From: Verrucomicrobiota bacterium
GTDB taxonomy: Bacteria > Verrucomicrobiota > Verrucomicrobiia > Chthoniobacterales > JAFAMB01
DNA length: 64,000 nt
Assembly: GCA_019239825.1 (NCBI GenBank)
Contig: JAFAZK010000280.1
Coordinates: forward strand, 28,214 to 92,213
Direction: 5' to 3'
Under the pieces are notes generated by a model. It had not been told where the DNA came from and ran no database searches. It was given only the letters and a program-made list of their open reading frames with translations. The position numbers and the translations under genes are program-made. Shown here piece after piece: positions 16,008 to 24,459 of the stretch (the first letter of the stretch is position 1; every line of letters begins with the position of its first letter).

Positions 16008-17264
16008 TCAGGCGCTCCGTCCCATTGCTGCCAACGCCGACCTCAACATCGGAGCAAGGTCTCCGTTCTTGCTAATAACGATTTTCTCCAGGCCCAGCCA
16101 ATCCGCCATCGATCGTAGCTCGGCGGCTACTGCGTGAACGAAGGTTTTCGGTTCCGTCTGGGGCTCGGCAAATGCGCCCACGACTCGCAGGGCTCGGTTG
16201 GCGCGATCGGCTTTCAAGTCGAGCCGGGCCACGAAGTTTTGCCCAAACAGAAACGGTAGAATGTAATAGCCGTGTTGGCGTTGCGCTGCAGGCGTGTAGA
16301 TCTCAATCCGATAATGAAATCCGAAGAGCCGCTCTGTTCGTTGCCTCTCCCAAACTAAGGGATCGAACGGCGACAAGAAAGCCGCCGCTTCGAGCGAACG
16401 AGGGATGCGAATCGCAGAGCTAAGATATGCCGGCTGGCGCCAACCTTCGACTTTCACCTCGAGCAGTTCGCCTGCTTCGACAAGTTCGCGGATTCGAGGA
16501 CGGGTCTCGTTAAGCTTTAGTCGGAAGTAGTCGCCAAGGTCATTTTCAGTCGCGACGCCAAGCGCTCGAGAGGCTGTTGCCACCAAGTCTCGCTGACCAA
16601 TTTCCCGTTCGGGTAGATGGCTGTTGTATAGATCGGGAAAGACCCGCTCTGTGAGATCGTAAATGCGCTCAAAATTGCGCCGGGTTGAAGTCGTGACCTG
16701 CCCTGACCAGAATAGCCATTCCAACGCGATCTTCGAATCGCTCCATTCCCACCAGCCGGCTTTCTTGGCCAATTGCTCTTGTCTAATCATTTTTTCGACA
16801 TCGCCGGCTCCGGATGGGCCGTGCTCTCGGATGACCTCCAAAACGTCCTGAATCAAGCCGGCCTTTTCGCTGGCAAAAGTGACCAACCCTTTGTAAACCC
16901 CGCCCCCCTGTTTAGCCCGTTCCATCCGCCAACGGAGGCTCGGAAACAGGTTAATCGGGATAAGGGAGGCAGCATGGCCCCAATACTCGAACAGACGGCG
17001 TTTCCGGTAGGCAAGATCGTCCAGCCACTCTGTTGGGTAGGGACCGAGGCGTGAGAAGAGTGGGAAGTAATGAGCTCTAACCAAGACATTTACCGAGTCG
17101 ATCTGCAACAATCCCAGACGCTGAACTGTGGATAGAAGATGTCGTTTAGTGACTGCGGCCGGTTTAGTAGATCCCAAGCCTTGGGCCGCTAAGGCAGCCC
17201 GCCGCGCTTCGCCAAGTGAGAGCGTCAAACGCGTACGCGTCCTGGGAGATCTAGCGGGGCTCAC
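16008..17264 (-). CDS. YcaQ/AlkX-type winged-helix DNA glycosylase (HTH_42)
   Basis: About 418 residues. The segment LLQIDSVNVLVRAHYFPLFS with QID matches the Q-phi-D catalytic motif of the YcaQ-like (AlkX) branch of HTH_42 glycosylases, which unhook DNA interstrand crosslinks. RRLFEYWGHAASLIPINLFP and the late AFLSPFDPLVWERQRTERLF are also characteristic. I choose the GTG at 17264, which overlaps the stop of the upstream gene as GTGA. A TTG at 17282 is the only longer option. Coupling to a diadenylate-cyclase-like protein is unusual and hints at a shared DNA-damage function. Confidence 0.83.
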   Translation of the reverse strand: MSPARSPRTRTRLTLSLGEARRAALAAQGLGSTKPAAVTKRHLLSTVQRLGLLQIDSVNVLVRAHYFPLFSRLGPYPTEWLDDLAYRKRRLFEYWGHAASLIPINLFPSLRWRMERAKQGGGVYKGLVTFASEKAGLIQDVLEVIREHGPSGAGDVEKMIRQEQLAKKAGWWEWSDSKIALEWLFWSGQVTTSTRRNFERIYDLTERVFPDLYNSHLPEREIGQRDLVATASRALGVATENDLGDYFRLKLNETRPRIRELVEAGELLEVKVEGWRQPAYLSSAIRIPRSLEAAAFLSPFDPLVWERQRTERLFGFHYRIEIYTPAAQRQHGYYILPFLFGQNFVARLDLKADRANRALRVVGAFAEPQTEPKTFVHAVAAELRSMADWLGLEKIVISKNGDLAPMLRSALAAMGRSA

Positions 17265-18553
17265 CAAGAGAGCTGGTTCCAATAAGTGACCGTACCGTTA
17301 TGGTTCTTAACGAATCTAACCGAACCATCTTGCGAAATCACGATGGCGAGACACTTCGGATGTTGATCACAAAGCCGATAGACGGCCCGATGGCGAGTGC
17401 CAACGTCGTCTAAAGATTCATTGGCCCAAATCGTGGCTTCAAGATCCATCGCCCGCCGCACACTCGATAGGCACGGTGCTTCCGAAAGTAATTCTGCGCC
17501 GAAGCCGATGATTTCATATTGCTTGCTCAATATTAAGGCTCCGTCGACCGCCATCAGGTCGCCTAAAAAGTGGGCGAACTCGAAAAAAGCCTCGTCTAGT
17601 TCACCCAGGTGTCGGTCAGCAAAGCTTTGGTACTCATTCCAACCGATGTTCTGAACGTGGTTGGCGACGGCTAACTGGCTAAGGCGCAAGACGGCGGATC
17701 TGAGCAGGTTCCGGTACCGAGTCCGCAGCGGGCTTTTGGCCAGCAAATACTTGAAACGCATTGGACCACCTGGCGCAGCAAATTCGGCTTCGTCCTCCGG
17801 CTCGATAAAGACCAGCGTGCCACCATGTTTGGCGTTTCTTACCACGCTGAGCGTTCGGCGACTGATATTCTGAGAAACCGCTCTAATGAAGTCGATATCG
17901 ACCCTTACAGATGGGTGATTGTCTTCGTGGTTGGCCAGCCAGTGCTGCATTTGCTTGCGTACACCAGCGAACGATTCCCGTAGCCAGTTAGACTGGAAAA
18001 GGTCAAACGCGTAAGCCTCCAGCTGCCCGCCGCTCAGCGCGGCTATCCGGCGATGACCCACAAAGACGGTAATGCGACCTGGACCAAGGGCATGAATCAC
18101 CACTCGCGTTGGTAACGGGTAACCGGTGAAACGGCCGCCGTCGACACTATTAACCCATCTAGTGCCGGACAAAAGAATCCCCCAAATCTTGAGCTTTTCG
18201 TCTCCGTAAGGCGCTACGGCGACCAAGGACCGAAAGAAGTCCGCCGCCATGGAGATCCGCCTAACTTCCTGCTCGTTAAACGGTCGCGGCCGGTCGAACG
18301 AGATTCCGCTTAAAGCCGTCGGTGCCTGATCGGCTTTTATGACGTCATCGGGATGACCCAGTAATATACGGAAAGTAACCGGCCGCTGTTCTTCTCTCAG
18401 CAGACTCGCGTGGTAGGCGACATCCAGCAGCAATCGGAGCTGCCAATCATTTGGTAGATACGTCAACAGATCCGCGGGCCAAGCTCGTTTGACCAGATCG
18501 GTCAATTGGCCCGGATAAGAGTAGCCTAAGTAACTATGCAGCCGATGGGTCAT
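17261..18553 (-). CDS. Diadenylate cyclase (DisA_N/DAC)-like protein with large N-terminal domain
   Basis: 430 residues. The C-terminal 110 residues carry the two signature motifs of c-di-AMP synthases: DGALILSKQYEIIGFGAEL with DGA at 337-339, and DVGTRHRAVYRLC with RHR at 387-389. They are followed by CLAIVISQDGSVRFVKN. The spacing between DGA and RHR is about 50 residues, against roughly 33 in DisA, because of an insertion (SSVRRAMDLEATIW). Activity is therefore uncertain. The first 300 residues resemble the sensor-like regions found fused to divergent DAC domains (DACNV/DACNG-type), from memory and not verified. It has no membrane helix. It is coupled by GTGA to the YcaQ-like glycosylase. 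Confidence 0.68.
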   Translation of the reverse strand: MTHRLHSYLGYSYPGQLTDLVKRAWPADLLTYLPNDWQLRLLLDVAYHASLLREEQRPVTFRILLGHPDDVIKADQAPTALSGISFDRPRPFNEQEVRRISMAADFFRSLVAVAPYGDEKLKIWGILLSGTRWVNSVDGGRFTGYPLPTRVVIHALGPGRITVFVGHRRIAALSGGQLEAYAFDLFQSNWLRESFAGVRKQMQHWLANHEDNHPSVRVDIDFIRAVSQNISRRTLSVVRNAKHGGTLVFIEPEDEAEFAAPGGPMRFKYLLAKSPLRTRYRNLLRSAVLRLSQLAVANHVQNIGWNEYQSFADRHLGELDEAFFEFAHFLGDLMAVDGALILSKQYEIIGFGAELLSEAPCLSSVRRAMDLEATIWANESLDDVGTRHRAVYRLCDQHPKCLAIVISQDGSVRFVKNHNGTVTYWNQLSW

Positions 18554-18746
18554 TCTCAGTCATCGCAATCAAACCGACAATAAATCGCTACCGGAGTCAG
18601 TTTGCAATTTCCGAGGCGGAAGATTTTGCAGGGCTCAGCGATGACATCGCAGCCTAGTGCCTGGGACAAAATTCGAGGCGGCCCTGAAAAGAGGCCGCCT
18701 GGAGACACGAGCTCCTAAGATGGGGACCTTTTTGGTCGCCGCGCTT

Positions 18747-19724
18747 TTAAAGCTTGGCCGCGATCATCTGCTCGAGCTTCACGATATCGGCTGAGAATTT
18801 ACGGATGCCTTCCGCTAGTTTTTCAGTCGCCATCGCGTCCTCGTTCAGTGCAAACCGGAATCCTTTTTCATCAAAACTGACCTTATCAAGGTCGCTCTTC
18901 TTTGCGGTTTCCGGCGATAATTTTCGGGTGATTGGTGCGTTCGAGGCGCTCAACTCAGCCAGAAGCTTCGGACTGATAGTGAGTAGATCGCTCCCCGCCA
19001 GCTCAATAATTTCTCCTGTGTTTCTGAAGCTTGCCCCCATCACCTGGGTCTCATAGCCGTACTTCTTGTAGTAATTGTAGATCTTGGTTACCGAGATAAC
19101 TCCCGGATCCTCGGCGCCGTGATATTCTTTTCCAGTCGACGCTTTGTACCAGTCATAAATCCGGCCCACAAATGGCGAGATCAACCGTACCTCGGCTTCG
19201 GCGCATGCTACCGCCTGAGCGAATGAGAAGAGCAACGTAAGGTTGCAATTGATCCCTTCCTTCTGGAGCTGTTCCGCTGCCTTAATCCCTTCCCACGTCG
19301 AGGCGATCTTGATCAACACACGTTCGCGGGAGATGCCGTTCTTTTCGTAAAGGCCGATCAGTTGCCGAGCTTTCTTGATCGAGCCTTCCCGATCAAAAGA
19401 AAGTCGCGCGTCCGTTTCGGTCGAGACCCGGCCCGGAACGATCTTCAAAATTTCTAACCCGAACGCGATCAGCAAATGGTCGATTATATCTTCGATCTTC
19501 GCTGCACCGGATAACGGGGAAGACTTCAAATTGGCGATGACTTCGTCCAGCAGATGGGAGTATTCAGACTGCGAAACCGCCGCGAAAATGAGACTTGGAT
19601 TAGTCGTCGAGTCCTGGGGCTTGAATTGTTGAATGCTCTCGAAGTCGCCGGTGTCAGCTACGACTTTCGTGAACTGTTTGAGCTGATCCAGCTGTGAAAG
19701 CTTTTCAAGAGTTTCGGTGCTCAT
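18747..19724 (-). CDS. tal: Transaldolase
   Basis: About 325 residues from the ATG at 19724 ([20 protein letters not shown]). A longer frame to 19781 adds a non-conserved basic extension. It transfers dihydroxyacetone in the non-oxidative pentose phosphate pathway. TalB-type signatures are visible: [20 protein letters not shown], the Schiff-base lysine in [37 protein letters not shown], and [13 protein letters not shown]. Length and motifs match the long (E. coli TalB) subfamily. Confidence 0.96.
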   Translation of the reverse strand: MSTETLEKLSQLDQLKQFTKVVADTGDFESIQQFKPQDSTTNPSLIFAAVSQSEYSHLLDEVIANLKSSPLSGAAKIEDIIDHLLIAFGLEILKIVPGRVSTETDARLSFDREGSIKKARQLIGLYEKNGISRERVLIKIASTWEGIKAAEQLQKEGINCNLTLLFSFAQAVACAEAEVRLISPFVGRIYDWYKASTGKEYHGAEDPGVISVTKIYNYYKKYGYETQVMGASFRNTGEIIELAGSDLLTISPKLLAELSASNAPITRKLSPETAKKSDLDKVSFDEKGFRFALNEDAMATEKLAEGIRKFSADIVKLEQMIAAKL

Positions 19725-19802
19725 ACCAACCACCACCCAACGCCCTTTGAGGTGCAACTTCAACAACTTTTTGCGCGGCAATTGGGCGATTCGATCAGCC
19801 CT

Positions 19803-20180
19803 GTGGAGCGTTGCCTCGCAAGCGAGCCCGAGGCGTCGTCACCATGGAGGGGAGCCGCTATTACCCGGACACCGTTTGCACGTACAGTCTTGAAACCCCG
19901 CGTTGATCAGGTGGGCGTGTGCGAGCGGGCGGCTCCCGCGAACGTCTCCTGACGTCCCTACCATCCAGGGCGATTCTCTTCGTTCTCTATTAAATGCAAC
20001 GCGATAAGGCCGAATCGCATTCGTGGAGACGTTTCCGGGAGCCGCCTGCTACACTACCTTGGACAGTTTGCCCGATTTTTGGCGCGATCATGCCAGGTGT
20101 CTCTTAACAGTCAAAAGCGGTTCCCCTCCACGGGTGGCAACCCCTCGGTCTCGCAAGCGAGGCAGCGCTCCACGGCTTTG
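19803..20180. repeat. Palindromic intergenic element, family A, copy 3, with outer GTGGAGCG arms
   Basis: The outer arms are GTGGAGCGTTGCCTCGCAAG (19803) and CTCGCAAGCGAGGCAGCGCT (about 20150-20169, followed by CCACGG). Inside them the family A arms ATGGAGGGGAGCCGCT (19844) and AAGCGGTTCCCCTCCA (to about 20129) enclose GGCGGCTCCCGCGAACGTCT and GACGTTTCCGGGAGCCGCCT. The stretch from about 20030 to 20130 is nearly the same as in copies 6 and 7. The gap between tal and larC is otherwise empty. Confidence 0.82.
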
Positions 20181-20185
20181 CCGCC

Positions 20186-21562
20186 CTAGGCGCCTTTTGC
20201 AGCGTGAACAGCGACCGGGGAACCGTGGACCGTTTGGTAATACCCCTGCAGCGCCGCGTCATAAACGGTTTTGATCGGCACGCCTGCTTTCTCCGCGGCT
20301 TTGCGGCAATCCTCAAACTCGGGTGCCACCTGAATCACTTCTCCTCCCAGCATGCCCAGCTTGATCGCCAGAGACCCGTACGGAGTAGTCACCGAGACGA
20401 AGGTTCGCTCGAGAGCCAAACGATCAACTTCCCGGTAACGCACCCCGAAGGTCGACGTGTGCCGAAGGATCATTTCTTGGACTTCTCCCAGCTGGTCGGG
20501 ACGGCAAAGAGTGGTAAGTAAGATCCCTGGCCGGCTCTTTTTCATTTGGACCGGAGAGAAAAAGGCTTCCGCGGCGCCAGCCTCCCTTATCTTATCGATC
20601 GCTGCCCCAAGAAGTTCCGGGGTCATATCATCAATGGTTGCCTGTACTTCGACCAGGCGCTCAGGACCAGAAGAGAAGATTTTGTCGGCGAGGATTGCGC
20701 GAAGCACGTTTGCCCGTTCGGGGAGATCTCGGCTACCGAGGCCGTAGCCGGTTTTGGTAGGCCGGATCGCCGGGAACGTGCCGACTGAACTCTGAAATTC
20801 AGCTACCAGGGCGGCGCCAGTGGGCGTGATCAACTCAAAGGGCACCGCAATTTGAGTAATAGGCAATCCAGCCAGGATTTCGATCGTTGCCGGGCTGGGA
20901 ATCGGATATTCGCCGTGAGCGCAATGGATTGAACCCTGGCCGTCGACCATTTGAGAAAAATGGATCTCGGCCACATCTAAACTTTCGATCCCGACGCAGG
21001 CGAGCACGATATCGACGATCGAATCGAGTGCGCCAACCTCATGGAAGCGGACGTCGTCGATCGAACACCCATGGATCTTCGCTTCGGCAACCGCCAGGCG
21101 GCGAAACACGCCCAGACTATGCTTTTTGGTAAAATCGGAAAGATCGCTCTCTTCGATCAACTGGACGATGTCCCGGTACGTCCGATGAGCGTCAGGGACG
21201 AGCTCCAGCTCGTCCACCGTGTGTTTAGAAGAGGGCTTGTCTGGGCTATCCGCATGTTCGTAGTGCCCATGATCGTGATCCCCATGATGGTGGTGACCCC
21301 CATGATCGTGTTCGTGCTGATGATCATGATCCTCGTGATGCTCGTGTTGCGAGTGGACGTGGACTGCGCCGGCGTGCACCCCGAATTTGACCCCAGCGAT
21401 CCCTTTGCGCTGTTGGCGCTCGAAATGCAGGTGATGATCTTCGAGTGCGATTTTGGTCAATTCCCATTCGAATACCGATGGCGCGACTCCGAGATCGGTC
21501 AGTGCTCCGACAAACATGTCGCCACTGATCCCAGAGAAGCAGTCCACGCAGAGAATCCTCAT
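20186..21562 (-). CDS. larC: LarC, nickel-pincer cofactor chelatase
   Basis: About 458 residues from the ATG at 21562 (MRILCVDCFSGISGDMFVGA). LarC inserts nickel into pyridinium-3,5-bisthiocarboxylic acid mononucleotide using CTP, the last step in making the cofactor of lactate racemase and other LarA-type enzymes. Features: the CFSGISGDM start, a His-rich insert at about 62-105 (HEHHEDHDHQHEHDHGG and more), DVRFHEVGALDSIVDIV, and a C-terminal domain with IDDMTPELLGAAIDKIRE and KSRPGILLTTLCRP. It is one continuous frame; some lactobacilli make it by frameshifting. larB, larE and larA are not in the window. Confidence 0.92.
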   Translation of the reverse strand: MRILCVDCFSGISGDMFVGALTDLGVAPSVFEWELTKIALEDHHLHFERQQRKGIAGVKFGVHAGAVHVHSQHEHHEDHDHQHEHDHGGHHHHGDHDHGHYEHADSPDKPSSKHTVDELELVPDAHRTYRDIVQLIEESDLSDFTKKHSLGVFRRLAVAEAKIHGCSIDDVRFHEVGALDSIVDIVLACVGIESLDVAEIHFSQMVDGQGSIHCAHGEYPIPSPATIEILAGLPITQIAVPFELITPTGAALVAEFQSSVGTFPAIRPTKTGYGLGSRDLPERANVLRAILADKIFSSGPERLVEVQATIDDMTPELLGAAIDKIREAGAAEAFFSPVQMKKSRPGILLTTLCRPDQLGEVQEMILRHTSTFGVRYREVDRLALERTFVSVTTPYGSLAIKLGMLGGEVIQVAPEFEDCRKAAEKAGVPIKTVYDAALQGYYQTVHGSPVAVHAAKGA

Positions 21563-21595
21563 TGCAGCCAATAGAATGACAAATCAGGAGCCGCA

Positions 21596-21845
21596 ACCAA
21601 AACCACGAATGGACGCGAATAGGAAACGCGAATGAACGCGAAGACTTAAGGGCAACCGCAGATTCACGCAGATGTATGCAAATAATTTCTCCGAGGTACC
21701 TCCTGGCCATTTATGCCCTGTTTCTCCGTGGGAGCGGGCTAGGTTGCTGCAGCTTAGTTTCCTGTTCGCGTGCATTCGTGTCCATTCGCGGTCCTTTTCG
21801 TGTCCATTCGCGGTTATTTTTCGCAACTTTTTGCTGGTTAGAGGG
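21596..21845. repeat. Inverted repeat of ACGAATGGACGCGAAT units
   Basis: Between larC and the DUF3060 gene, AACCACGAATGGACGCGAAT (21600) with GGAAACGCGAATGAACGCGA is answered about 150 bp later. There CGTGCATTCGTGTCCATTCG and TTTTCGTGTCCATTCGCGGT (to about 21820) form an imperfect long hairpin. No gene is credible in the 346-bp gap. Confidence 0.6.
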
Positions 21846-21908
21846 GTAGGAGAAATGAGGCGTTAAGCCTAGGATGGAAAACAATAAACCGCTCAACTTT
21901 GCAGACCT

Positions 21909-22613
21909 ATGAGGACAGCTGTATTAGCCGCGCTCTCGATTGCAGTCTTAATGGCGACGGGGAAGATGGCCCCGGCGCAGCAGCCCGTTACTGTTGATAT
22001 TCCGATTCTGAATCAAACCCTGATCGCATCTAGTAATCAGACGCTTTCTATCAACGGGGATGGTAAACCCAGGGTGATTACCGGTGATAATAACAAGATC
22101 CAGATTCACGGCGATTGTTCGAGTCTGAAGGTCATAGGTAAAAGCAACACGGTTGAAGTGGAACGGGTGGGAGACATCCAGATGATTGGCGCCTCGAACC
22201 GGGTATCTTATGTGCGCACGCTTAACGGTGATACCCCGACTATCGCGAATATCGGGCAGGATAATGAGGCTAAGCAAGTGGCTGGCCTGGATTCCGCCAA
22301 TGTGGCGACGCCGGGTCCGTCTGCGGAAGATAGCGGCGATGTGCAGTTGGTCATCCTGACCAATGATAACCAGACGCGACCGATCAATAAGCCGCACGTC
22401 AGATTGGTTGGCAGCAATAACTCTCTCGTGTTTACCGGCGTTGCCCAGGAACTCGAAATCGACGGATCAAACAACGACGTCGAGATCGATCAGGTCACCA
22501 AAGTTATATTCCACGGCTCGAATAATGATGTGACCTACAAGCAATCTCTAAGCTCGGGAGACGTTGTTTCGGAAGCGCACGGCTCGAATAATGAGGTCGA
22601 GAAAGCGGACTAA
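21909..22613 (+). CDS. Secreted DUF3060 repeat protein
   Basis: 234 residues with an N-terminal signal peptide (AALSIAVLMATGKMAPAQ). The body is a series of short beta repeats with an Asn-Asn core: ITGDNNKIQIHGDCSSLKVI, VIGKSNTVEV, IGASNRVSYV, LVGSNNSLVFTG, DGSNNDVEID, HGSNNDVTYK, HGSNNEVEKA. This is the DUF3060 pattern, probably a right-handed beta helix. The single Cys lies in the conserved GDC turn. No enzymatic motif is seen. A half-length paralogue follows at 23293. Confidence 0.78.
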   Translation: MRTAVLAALSIAVLMATGKMAPAQQPVTVDIPILNQTLIASSNQTLSINGDGKPRVITGDNNKIQIHGDCSSLKVIGKSNTVEVERVGDIQMIGASNRVSYVRTLNGDTPTIANIGQDNEAKQVAGLDSANVATPGPSAEDSGDVQLVILTNDNQTRPINKPHVRLVGSNNSLVFTGVAQELEIDGSNNDVEIDQVTKVIFHGSNNDVTYKQSLSSGDVVSEAHGSNNEVEKAD

Positions 22614-22794
22614 AACCGCGATGGGCGAGAACAATCAGGTGATCACAGCCGAGCCATAACGGAGCGCGGCCGTGAACGGCGACTAATACTAGACCGGCAC
22701 GCGGCAGTGGAACAGTTAGGCCCTGGCTGCAATGGCCGAGGTCGCACTACTTTCTTCTTTTCTGGCAGCCGAGCTTCGTTGTATACGGTCACAC

Positions 22795-23226
22795 ATGAAG
22801 TGTGGCATTTGGCTTGGCATCATAGTAGGCTGCTTCGGGCTGGTTGCCGTGCCCGCAAAGGCGATCTCTCCGGATCTCTGGCAAAATGACTTGGCCAGAG
22901 CGCAAACTTTTTACGTCGGTCCATGGGAAGTCGACCTCCCTCCTTTCTATTTCGGTCCGAATGCGAATCAGCGAGAACTCCGGCTGTTGCTTAAACAACC
23001 AGACGCGACGGCTCGGATGCGTTGGTTGCTTTCTCACGGAACTCCTGAGGGCCAGATGTGGGGTTTATACGGATTGCGTCTGCTGCACGACCCGGAATTT
23101 GAAGCCTATGCCAGCCGCCTCGAAGAGCAGCCCGGAGAAATCTTAACCACTACCGTCGTCCCAGGCTTCCATAAGACGAAAAGTGAAGTCATCGAACGGA
23201 TTCGTCATAACGATTTTCATTTTTAA
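22795..23226 (+). CDS. Small secreted protein of unknown function
   Basis: About 143 residues from the ATG at 22795. Residues 1-23 form a signal peptide (MKCGIWLGIIVGCFGLVAVP AKA). The mature part has an alpha-helical look (QRELRLLLKQPDATARMRWL, EGQMWGLYGLRLLHDPEFEA) that could be a HEAT-like or TPR-like unit, and ends VIERIRHNDFHF. A longer in-frame start at 22732 would place the signal peptide internally, so I reject it. It lies between two DUF3060 genes on the same strand and is probably exported with them. I recognise no family. Confidence 0.6.
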   Translation: MKCGIWLGIIVGCFGLVAVPAKAISPDLWQNDLARAQTFYVGPWEVDLPPFYFGPNANQRELRLLLKQPDATARMRWLLSHGTPEGQMWGLYGLRLLHDPEFEAYASRLEEQPGEILTTTVVPGFHKTKSEVIERIRHNDFHF

Positions 23227-23292
23227 TTGGTTGCAACTTACACCGGCTCAGGTGTGTAGTTACTGAGAGTTGAACCCCGCTTCTAACTACCT

Positions 23293-23670
23293 ATGAAAAA
23301 CCTATCAGGAAGATTCCGCTTGTTTATAGCAATGCTCGGCTGTTCAGCATCCCTGGCTATTGGACAAAGCGTTGTTCGCGGTACGGACACCGCTCAACAG
23401 ATCATGGCGTCAAATCAGAAGTTGTCGTTTGACGGCGCTAACAAGACTTTTCAAATCCTCGGTCATGATGACGAGGTTACGGTCACGGGCGATTGCTTCG
23501 CGGTTTCTGTGCTAGGCACCAACAACAAGGTGATCCTCGATGGGGTTGGCGTCATCCAAGCCGGCGGCAGCGGCAATTTGATTACCTATCGTCGGGGACT
23601 GAATGGGGACGCGACCCCTAAAATCGCGACGACTGGCGAGAACAATAAGGTGGTCGCTACCGGTCAGTAG
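23293..23670 (+). CDS. Small secreted DUF3060 protein
   Basis: 125 residues with a signal peptide (RLFIAMLGCSASLAIGQS). The remaining 100 residues hold the same repeat as the larger neighbour: ILGHDDEVTVTGDCFAVSVL, LGTNNKVILDGVGVIQAGG, GSGNLITYRRGLNGDATPKI and GENNKVVATGQ. It is about half the length of the paralogue at 21909 and aligns with its first half, including the GDC turn and the YxRxLNGD motif. Function unknown. Confidence 0.78.
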   Translation: MKNLSGRFRLFIAMLGCSASLAIGQSVVRGTDTAQQIMASNQKLSFDGANKTFQILGHDDEVTVTGDCFAVSVLGTNNKVILDGVGVIQAGGSGNLITYRRGLNGDATPKIATTGENNKVVATGQ

Positions 23671-23710
23671 TGAGAAGTGATTGGTGAGAGGCGACCGGTG
23701 CCGCTGAGCT

Positions 23711-23746
23711 GTGGAGCGCTGCCTCGATTGCGAGGTAACGCTCCAC
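23711..23746. terminator. Hairpin between convergent genes (probable bidirectional terminator)
   Basis: GTGGAGCGCTGCCTCG and CGAGGTAACGCTCCAC pair around an ATTG loop with three mismatches. It lies between the convergent DUF3060 and GNAT genes, the usual place for a bidirectional terminator, though no clear U-tract follows. The sequence is also shared with the outer arms of the repeat at 19803-20180, so it may be a repeat fragment. Confidence 0.5.
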
Positions 23747-23772
23747 GGAGCCGGTTCGATTGCCAATCATAT

Positions 23773-24207
23773 TTATCTTGCCGAACCCCGAAGCCGTTTC
23801 GCCAGATAGGATCGTTGATGGCCGCGGGGATAGTCTTCCAATGTGCCGAAGACCTTAAACCCGAGTTTTTCGTAGAATCCGGGTGCCTGATAGTCAAAGG
23901 TGTCCAGATAGATCGCATCGCACTCTTGCTCAACGGCCAAGGCTTCTGCGCGCGCCATTAATTCACGGCCGATCCCTTCTTTTCGGAACTGTCGGTCGAC
24001 GTAAAGGCTTGAGACAAAGAAATGATTCCAGTGAGTAAAGCCTAACAGTCCCGCGATGAACTCGCCAGAGTCAGAACGCACGACAATAGCGAATTCCTTC
24101 TTGTTTCGCGGCCCTACCTGCGCCTCGTTGTAGGCGATCAAGGGGTCGATGATGCTGTAACATTCTTCAGGCGTTGGCTCGGACCGCAAGGTATAGGTAA
24201 GTTCCAT
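23773..24207 (-). CDS. GNAT family N-acetyltransferase
   Basis: About 144 residues from the ATG at 24207 (MELTYTLRSEPTPEECYSII). The acetyl-CoA pyrophosphate loop is FRKEGIGRELMARAEALAVE (Q/RxxGxG/A), followed by DAIYLDTFDYQAPGFYEKLG, the usual motif B with a FYEKLGF turn. The acceptor substrate cannot be deduced. The C-terminus (YLAKRLRGSAR) is basic. Confidence 0.85.
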   Translation of the reverse strand: MELTYTLRSEPTPEECYSIIDPLIAYNEAQVGPRNKKEFAIVVRSDSGEFIAGLLGFTHWNHFFVSSLYVDRQFRKEGIGRELMARAEALAVEQECDAIYLDTFDYQAPGFYEKLGFKVFGTLEDYPRGHQRSYLAKRLRGSAR

Positions 24208-24321
24208 TGTTGGTCGCTGGGTCCACAACCCTAGAGAAGACCGCTTTTCAGATTGGCAGCTTTATCGTCCGGCATCAAGCGCCGGAATTGCCCAGCGGCG
24301 ATTTACGATCGTCCTCGTATT

Positions 24322-24450
24322 CGTCGTCGTCCTCGTCCTCGATTTGTTTTTGGGCGTGTTCACCGGATAGGATTGCTCTCGGAAATATGCACTGGGTAGT
24401 TCAGCCTCTCTCCGGTTAGTCGCACCTTTTCGAGGACGAGGACGACGACG
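24322..24450. repeat. 20-bp perfect inverted repeat of GTCGTC/CTCGTC triplets
   Basis: CGTCGTCGTCCTCGTCCTCG at 24322-24341 is exactly complementary to CGAGGACGAGGACGACGACG at 24431-24450. The loop is about 89 bases. The right arm ends ten bases before the lanM stop codon, so it may help end transcription of the lanthipeptide operon. The gap between the GNAT gene and lanM has no gene. Confidence 0.6.
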
Positions 24451-24459
24451 ATCGGTCCC

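Noticed and set aside
24229-24459. GTCGTC/CTCGTC triplet tract as a coding low-complexity region
   Set aside because: It is one arm of a perfect 20-bp inverted repeat and no frame has a start, ribosome-binding site and domain to support a gene.
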